This document shows, piece by piece, positions 1 through 5,054 of a stretch of DNA of 5,054 nucleotides. Numbering within the stretch: position 1 is the stretch's first letter; every line of letters starts with the position of its first letter. The notes under the pieces were generated by a model that did no database searches, was not told the origin of the DNA, and was given only the letters and a program-made list of their open reading frames with translations. This DNA is from Gammaproteobacteria bacterium. Lineage in GTDB: Bacteria > Pseudomonadota > Gammaproteobacteria > Pseudomonadales > Litorivicinaceae. Position numbers and translations under genes: made by a program. The stretch spans positions 64,588 through 69,641 of the forward strand of contig PAFS01000040.1 in NCBI GenBank assembly GCA_002705325.1, given 5' to 3'.

Positions 1-183
1 ATTGTGCAAGCGCGATTGGCAATGGCGGCTGGTCTTGATGCCGAAGCGAAACACCATATCGATCGAGCGAATCAGTTTGATTCCGATCATCCCTTGGTGC
101 ATTTGTTAAGTATTGAAGCGGAGTCCGGAAGAACAGTGGCGCTTGAGCAACTCAGACGCCGCCTGATTGAAGATGCGTCTTAG
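1..183 (+). CDS. C-terminal fragment of an unidentified protein, possibly TPR-like
   Basis: Frame 1 is open from the first base to a TAG stop at 181-183, giving 60 residues; the 5' end lies outside the window. I do not recognise the protein. The fragment is mostly predicted helix. Residues 5-31 resemble the second half of a tetratricopeptide repeat: small residues and a glycine (AMAAGL), then an Ala about every third or fourth position, ending in a D-S-D-H-P turn. The tail is charged ([12 protein letters not shown]). No catalytic motif is visible. It converges on rho, and the two stop codons overlap (180-183), so no intrinsic terminator fits between them. Codon choice is unremarkable and the frame contains no stop. 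TPR membership is an inference from a short fragment; another alpha-helical C-terminus is equally possible. Confidence 0.6.
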   Translation: MVQARLAMAAGLDAEAKHHIDRANQFDSDHPLVHLLSIEAESGRTVALEQLRRRLIEDAS

Positions 184-1439
184 CGCTTCTTCATAGATTG
201 GAAGAATTCTTCGTTCGTCGTAGTGGTTTTCATGCGATCGACCAAGAACTCGATTGCTTGAAGATCTTCCATAGAGTCCAGTAACTTTCGCAAAATCCAC
301 ATACGCTGCAGTTCTTCCTCTGTCGTGAGAAGGTCTTCACGGCGTGTTCCAGATTTACGGATATTGATCGCTGGGAAAATGCGCTTCTCAGCGGCCCGTC
401 TCTCCAAGTTGAGTTCGGAGTTACCAGTTCCTTTGAATTCTTCAAAGATGACTTCATCCATTTTCGAACCGGTATCAACCAATGCGGTCGCAATAATGGA
501 CAAACTGCCACCTTCTTCGATGTTTCGAGCGGCACCAAAGAATCGCTTTGGCCGTTCGAGTGCGTGGGCATCGACCCCACCCGTCAATACTTTGCCAGAT
601 GATGGCTGGACTGTGTTGTAAGCTCGCGCGAGTCGAGTGATGGAATCGAGCAAGATGATCACATCGCGCTTGTGTTCGGTTAGTCGCTTGGCTTTCTCAA
701 TCACCATCTCAGCAACTTGTACATGACGCGCCGGTGGTTCATCAAAAGTCGACGCCACTACTTCACCGCGGACCGTACGTTGCATTTCTGTGACTTCTTC
801 CGGACGCTCATCGATCAGGAGGACAATCAAATAACATTCTGGATTGTTTCGCACGATACTGTTGGCGATGTTTTGCAACATGAGCGTTTTACCTGCCTTA
901 GGTGGTGAAACGATCAACGCGCGTTGGCCCTTACCAATTGGGCAAACTAAATCAATGATTCGTGCTGTTAAATCTTCGGTTGAACCATTGCCTTGCTCCA
1001 TGGTGAGACGTTTTTGCGGGAACAGCGGAGTTAGGTTTTCGAATAAAATTTTATTTTTCGCATTTTCTGGCTTATCAAAGTTGATCTCATCAACTTTCAA
1101 CAATGCAAAGTATCGCTCGCTATCTTTCGGCGGACGGATTTTGCCAGCAATGGAGTCTCCTTTGCGAAGATTGAACCGTCGAATCTGGCTTGGCGAGACA
1201 TAGATGTCATCCGGACCTGCGAGATAACTCGAGTCGGCGGACCTTAGGAATCCAAAACCGTCTGATAAAATCTCCAAGACACCATCACCATAAATGTCTT
1301 CGCCACTCTTCGCATGTGCTTTAAGGATCGAGAAAATAACGTCCTGTTTGCGAGATCGCGCGAGATTTTCGAGGTTCATACTTTCCGCAATTTCAAGGAG
1401 TTGCGGCATTGATTTTTTCTTGAGTTCTGTGAGGTTCAT
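180..1439 (-). CDS. rho: Transcription termination factor Rho
   Basis: Rho is a hexameric RNA-dependent ATPase and RNA:DNA helicase. It binds C-rich rut sites on untranslated RNA and dislodges RNA polymerase. This copy has 419 residues, the E. coli length, and aligns without gaps as far as I can recall that sequence, so E. coli numbering applies. An N-terminal Rho_N helical domain (about 1-47) is followed by the cold-shock-like primary RNA-binding domain (about 48-118, [17 protein letters not shown]). The ATPase core follows. Its Walker A is PPKAGKT with Lys181 and Lys184, and [12 protein letters not shown] carries catalytic residues around 210-212. Walker B is VIILLDS near 265, the Q-loop is [13 protein letters not shown] near 283, and the R-loop is EEFKGTGN. 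Residues that bicyclomycin contacts in E. coli (Lys184, Ser266, Gly337) appear retained. The ATG is preceded only by a weak AGAG, within a duplicated CCAGAG (1445-1460). The gene follows trxA after a 138-bp leader with possible attenuation features. Confidence 0.98.
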   Translation of the reverse strand: MNLTELKKKSMPQLLEIAESMNLENLARSRKQDVIFSILKAHAKSGEDIYGDGVLEILSDGFGFLRSADSSYLAGPDDIYVSPSQIRRFNLRKGDSIAGKIRPPKDSERYFALLKVDEINFDKPENAKNKILFENLTPLFPQKRLTMEQGNGSTEDLTARIIDLVCPIGKGQRALIVSPPKAGKTLMLQNIANSIVRNNPECYLIVLLIDERPEEVTEMQRTVRGEVVASTFDEPPARHVQVAEMVIEKAKRLTEHKRDVIILLDSITRLARAYNTVQPSSGKVLTGGVDAHALERPKRFFGAARNIEEGGSLSIIATALVDTGSKMDEVIFEEFKGTGNSELNLERRAAEKRIFPAINIRKSGTRREDLLTTEEELQRMWILRKLLDSMEDLQAIEFLVDRMKTTTTNEEFFQSMKKR

Positions 1440-1577
1440 GAGTTCTCTGGATCACTCTGGTACGGACCACGAGCAGTATTTGGATTGGTCAAACTGTCAT
1501 TTTTGAAAAATAAAAGGGAGTTGCGGAGGTCACCCACATCGAAAGCTTAGGCGCTTTCGGTGGGCTCGTCTAGTCTT
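1440..1577 (-). promoter_or_regulatory. rho 5' leader / trxA-rho intergenic region, possible Rho-dependent attenuator
   Basis: These 138 bases separate the trxA stop from the rho start, in the place where E. coli carries a rho leader that is autoregulated by Rho. Read on the minus strand, a stem-loop comes first. It is followed by a stretch (1532 down to 1480) with 15 C and 5 G in 53 bases, including a CTCC/CTCCC pyrimidine tract and TTTTATTTTT. High C, low G and little stable structure are the usual features of a rut site. The leader also contains short reading frames, one ending in a TGA that overlaps the rho ATG. I see no convincing -35/-10 pair, so rho may be read from upstream promoters. 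The composition and position are seen in the sequence; autoregulation is inferred from the E. coli parallel. Confidence 0.45.
1533..1564 (-). other. Stem-loop 13 nt after the trxA stop
   Basis: On the minus strand, arms of 12 nt (1564-1553 and 1546-1533) pair as CCCAC+CGAAAGC with GCTTTCG+GTGGG. An AT bulge lies in the 3' arm and the loop is six bases (GCCTAA). All twelve pairs are Watson-Crick. A typical intrinsic terminator has a U-run directly after the stem; here TTTTATTTTT begins only about 18 bases later, and the plus strand has no such run either. It could stabilise the trxA 3' end, act as a leaky terminator, or shape the rho leader. I cannot choose between these from the sequence. Confidence 0.6.
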
Positions 1578-1904
1578 TTAAATGTTTGAATCGAGAAATG
1601 CGGCGAGTTGGCTCTTGGACAGAGCGCCAACCTTGGTCGCTTCAGGCTCGCCATTTTTAAATAAGATGAGCGTGGGAATTCCGCGAATACTGAATTTTTC
1701 AGTTGCTTCGCGGTGATCATCCACATTCAGCTTTGCAATTGTTAGGCGGCCTGCATACTCGGTAGCGAGTTCTTCCAAGACGGGTGCGATCATTTTGCAT
1801 GGGCCGCACCACTCCGCCCAGAAATCCACTAGTACAGGCGTTTGCGCATCCTTGATTACTGAATCAAAGTTGTCATTTGTAAGAGTCGTAATTTGATCGC
1901 TCAT
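1578..1904 (-). CDS. trxA: Thioredoxin 1
   Basis: A cytoplasmic dithiol-disulfide oxidoreductase that supplies electrons to ribonucleotide reductase, PAPS reductase, methionine sulfoxide reductases and other targets, and is itself reduced by thioredoxin reductase. The 108 residues form a single thioredoxin fold of family length. The active site is WCGPC at 32-36, with Cys33 as the likely nucleophile and Cys36 as the resolving cysteine. The buried Asp27 and Lys58 and the cis-proline Pro77 (RGIPT) are all present. The [10 protein letters not shown] context and Gly85/Gly93 match canonical TrxA rather than a periplasmic thioredoxin, and there is no signal peptide. The ATG is well supported by a GAGGA Shine-Dalgarno ending six bases upstream. 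The gene lies 25 bp after hemB on the same strand, so co-transcription is likely, and it precedes rho as in E. coli. Confidence 0.98.
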   Translation of the reverse strand: MSDQITTLTNDNFDSVIKDAQTPVLVDFWAEWCGPCKMIAPVLEELATEYAGRLTIAKLNVDDHREATEKFSIRGIPTLILFKNGEPEATKVGALSKSQLAAFLDSNI

Positions 1905-1928
1905 TGTGTCCTCGTTATGTTTCTTCTG

Positions 1929-3013
<1,085 letters not shown>

Positions 3014-3730
3014 GTGGATATCGAAAATTTGAGCGCAATCTCCGTGAAACAAGTCAGATGGATATTGAGTGTGGCTGGCATTATTCTGGTTATTTGGTTT
3101 GCTAGAGATATGTTACAGTCAACCGATCTGATCTCGCGTTATTCAGAGTTTAAGCTCATGATCCAACATCATTATGCGTGGTCTGTTGGGATTTTCTGTT
3201 TCATCTATGTCGCAGCAGTCAGTTTGTCGTTGCCGGTGGCATCACTACTGACACTGATGGGGGCTGCGTTATTTGGCTGGATTTCGTTACCTATGATTGT
3301 TTCAGCGGCTACAGCCGGTTCGCTTGTGGTTTTTCTTTTAGCTTCAACCATTGCTCGTGAGTTCTTCTCGCAGCGTGCAGGCGGCGCTATTGATTCAGTT
3401 CAAAATGCATTTCATCGGAGCCCAATTCGCTGGCTGTTGACGATGCGATTCATTCCGTTTTTTCCATTTTGGCTGGTGAATATTGTTCCCGCAGTATTAC
3501 AGATGAAAATGCGTGATTACGTAGTTGCGACAGCAGTCGGTATCATCCCGGGGACTGCGATTTATGTCAGTGTGGGTCGCGGGCTCGATACCTTGATGGA
3601 GCAGGGCTTGAAGCCTCAGTGGAATTTAATTGAGCATCCACAGGTCTGGTTACCATTGGTTTTACTCGGTGTTTTTTCAGGTGTATCTGCTTTCGTTTCG
3701 AATCGTTATAGGGATAAAGTGCAGTCATGA
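3014..3730 (+). CDS. TVP38/TMEM64 family (VTT-domain) inner-membrane protein
   Basis: From the GTG at 3014 this encodes 238 residues. A first membrane segment spans about 16-30 and a second about 56-73. The VTT core includes LPVASLLTLMGAALFGW (73-89), a hydrophobic stretch at 92-113, the signature RFIPFFPFWLVNIVPA (145-160) and GIIPGTAIYVSVGRG (176-190). A last segment lies at about 211-228. Family members (E. coli YdjX, YdjZ, DedA relatives) are integral inner-membrane proteins; some VTT proteins are linked to lipid scrambling, but this one's role is unknown. The start is uncertain. The frame stays open upstream to an ATG at 2813, but that would cover the hemB start on the other strand. In-frame alternatives are TTG 2990, TTG 3029 (GTGGA ten bases upstream) and GTG 3044. 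The stop overlaps the ynjB start as ATGA, so the two are probably translationally coupled. Confidence 0.88.
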   Translation: MDIENLSAISVKQVRWILSVAGIILVIWFARDMLQSTDLISRYSEFKLMIQHHYAWSVGIFCFIYVAAVSLSLPVASLLTLMGAALFGWISLPMIVSAATAGSLVVFLLASTIAREFFSQRAGGAIDSVQNAFHRSPIRWLLTMRFIPFFPFWLVNIVPAVLQMKMRDYVVATAVGIIPGTAIYVSVGRGLDTLMEQGLKPQWNLIEHPQVWLPLVLLGVFSGVSAFVSNRYRDKVQS

Positions 3731-4923
3731 TTTCTCGATTGATCTTTGCGCTCAGTGTATTTGTGAGCGCTCAGTCCGGCCAAGCGGCTGACTGGCAGAA
3801 AATAGAGGCCAATGCCAAAGGCCAGACGATTTATTTTTATGCATGGGGTGGTTCGTTAACGATCAATCAATATATCGACCGCTGGGCAACAATCGCCCAA
3901 GAGCGACATGATATTACTGTCGAGCATGTCAAAGTCGATGACATCTCCATTGCGATACAGGGCTTACAGACAGCGAAACGTGTCGGCCGATCGGATCAGG
4001 GTTCAGTCGATGTGATGTGGATTAATGGAGAGAATTTTGCTCGGATGAAGCGTGACGGGCTATTAGGTGCTCCGTTTGTTGCTGATCTTCCGTCATCGAG
4101 TGCCATTAACCTAGCTGAGCCGACAATTGCCGCTGACTTTTCGGTTCCGACTGACGGATTGGAAGCTCCGTGGGGTCGTGCTCAATTGGTATTTATTGTT
4201 GATCAGGCACGACTCGCTGAACCACCGAAGTCAATGGCTGCACTGCTCGACTACGCTAAAGATCATGTTGGACGCGTGACTTACCCTGAGCCACCCAATT
4301 TTCATGGAACCACCTTCTTAAAGCAGGTCCTTTGGGAAACCACGCGATACCCTGATTGGCTGACAGAACCTTATTCAGAAGAGCGATTCAAGCCAGTCAC
4401 CCTGCCGATGTGGGAATATCTTGATGCATTGCACCCCAATCTATGGCGTAGCGGGAGAGAATTCCCTGACTCAGCAGAAGTCATGATGGATTTGTTTTCT
4501 GATGGCATCTTGGATATTGCGCTGAGCTTTAATCCAAATGATGCATCACAGCGGATTTTGGATGGTCGTTTTGCGCCTTCTGTACGTACCTATGTTCATG
4601 AGATTGGCACAGTTGGTAATACGCATTTTTTGGCGATTCCGTTCAATGCGCAATCACGTGACGCAGCGCTCGTTTGGATCAACCTTCTGTTGAGCTCCGA
4701 GGCACAGGCCGAGAAAGCGAATCCATCGATTTGGGGTGACCCGACAGTGATTGATGTGTCGCGATTGCGTTCTGCGGATCGCACACTTTTCCAGACGCTT
4801 GACTTAGGTCCGGCGACATTAACCTCGCAGGACCGTGGTATTCCATTATCAGAGCCGCATGCAAGTTGGGTCGAGCCTATCGAGCGCGCTTGGAAAGAGC
4901 GCTATTTTGGGAAGGCTCAGTGA
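3727..4923 (+). CDS. ynjB: YnjB-type ABC transporter periplasmic solute-binding protein
   Basis: A 398-residue periplasmic binding protein that should deliver an unidentified substrate to a YnjC permease/YnjD ATPase. The N-terminus is a typical Sec signal peptide: Arg4, hydrophobic 5-15, then GQA-ADW with likely cleavage after Ala20. No lipobox cysteine is present, so it is probably soluble in the periplasm. Motifs I associate with the YnjB family are YFYAWGG (36-42), WINGENF (98-104) and APWGRAQLVFIVD in the first half, and YPEPPNFHGTTFLKQ and DIALSFNPNDA in the second. The two-lobe architecture and length (E. coli YnjB is about 390 residues) agree. The ATG overlaps the preceding stop by ATGA; an AGGGA at 3710-3714 is 12 bases upstream, so translation probably relies partly on coupling. 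The substrate cannot be read from the sequence; the family is predicted only by analogy to spermidine/iron-type binding proteins. Confidence 0.92.
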   Translation: MISRLIFALSVFVSAQSGQAADWQKIEANAKGQTIYFYAWGGSLTINQYIDRWATIAQERHDITVEHVKVDDISIAIQGLQTAKRVGRSDQGSVDVMWINGENFARMKRDGLLGAPFVADLPSSSAINLAEPTIAADFSVPTDGLEAPWGRAQLVFIVDQARLAEPPKSMAALLDYAKDHVGRVTYPEPPNFHGTTFLKQVLWETTRYPDWLTEPYSEERFKPVTLPMWEYLDALHPNLWRSGREFPDSAEVMMDLFSDGILDIALSFNPNDASQRILDGRFAPSVRTYVHEIGTVGNTHFLAIPFNAQSRDAALVWINLLLSSEAQAEKANPSIWGDPTVIDVSRLRSADRTLFQTLDLGPATLTSQDRGIPLSEPHASWVEPIERAWKERYFGKAQ

Positions 4924-5054
4924 ATTGGGTTGAGCGATGTTTCGTTCTCATTCTGATTCTTCCTATCCTTGGCTTGCTGGATGATGCCCTTGGTCGGTAT
5001 TCAAGTGCCTCTTGGGCGCAAGGTTGGGACCGACTATCGACTGAGCCGGCCCTT
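4920..5054 (+). CDS. ynjC: Probable YnjC-type ABC transporter permease, N-terminal fragment
   Basis: An open frame begins with GTG at 4920, overlapping the ynjB TGA as GTGA, and runs 45 codons to the window edge without a stop. A GGGAAGG Shine-Dalgarno (4909-4915) lies four bases upstream. The N-terminus (MNWVERC) is followed by one membrane segment (about residues 8-21, FVLILILPILGLLD). It then continues with a polar stretch rich in Trp and Gly, as expected for the first periplasmic loop of a permease. Identification rests mainly on position: in E. coli ynjC directly follows ynjB and encodes a roughly 500-residue protein with two fused permease domains. The diagnostic EAA loop lies outside the window. 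The coding frame is secure; the name is an inference from context. Confidence 0.72.
   Translation, partial: MNWVERCFVLILILPILGLLDDALGRYSSASWAQGWDRLSTEPAL

Noticed and set aside
325..1203. Plus-strand open frames of 60-120 codons across rho
   Set aside because: They are antisense shadows of rho, which is fully conserved on the other strand. They show no recognisable domains.
1445..1460. Tandem CCAGAG repeat (minus strand) upstream of the rho ATG as an operator
   Set aside because: Two six-base copies 10 bases apart are too short to distinguish from chance; they may only provide the weak AGAG ribosome-binding site.
1533..1564. Intrinsic (Rho-independent) terminator after trxA
   Set aside because: The stem is good, but no U-run follows directly on either strand; the nearest T-rich run on the minus strand begins about 18 bases later. 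It is kept only as a stem-loop.
4596..4864. Minus-strand open frames inside ynjB
   Set aside because: Two overlapping frames antisense to the conserved C-terminal part of ynjB, without domain features or ribosome-binding support.

Overview
The window looks like chromosomal DNA of a gammaproteobacterium with moderate GC content. Rho has the same 419-residue length as E. coli Rho and aligns with it without gaps as I recall that sequence. HemB is of the Pseudomonas-like type without zinc cysteines, and one transport locus resembles E. coli ynjBC. The genus cannot be fixed from this sequence; a marine or free-living lineage outside the enterics is only a guess.

Layout. Positions 1-183 (+) hold the last 60 codons of an unidentified protein, possibly TPR-like. 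It runs convergently into rho and overlaps it by 4 bp. Positions 180-2933 (-) form a block in the order hemB, trxA, rho: porphobilinogen synthase, thioredoxin 1 and transcription termination factor Rho. hemB and trxA are 25 bp apart and are probably co-transcribed. trxA and rho are separated by a 138-bp leader with a stem-loop and a C-rich, G-poor stretch, which suits a Rho-autoregulated leader. Positions 2934-3013 are a short divergent intergenic region that must hold hemB translation signals and probably promoters for both directions. From about 3014 to the window end (+) lies a tightly coupled cluster: a TVP38/TMEM64 (VTT-domain) membrane protein, a YnjB-type periplasmic solute-binding protein (ATGA overlap), and the first 45 codons of a probable YnjC-type permease (GTGA overlap).

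How the genes work together. The minus block is housekeeping: haem/tetrapyrrole synthesis, thiol redox and transcription termination. The plus cluster is an uncharacterised ABC uptake system translationally coupled to a VTT membrane protein. This recalls E. coli, where ydjX and ydjZ (TVP38 family) lie next to ynjBCD. The ATPase gene would be expected beyond the right edge.

I saw no RNA genes, insertion sequences, CRISPR arrays or phage genes, and there is no gene-free stretch longer than 300 bases. This is mostly ordinary core genome. The points most worth a second look are the rho leader, a perfect 11-bp hairpin in the first codons of hemB, and the coupled VTT/ynjBC cluster, whose substrate is unknown.
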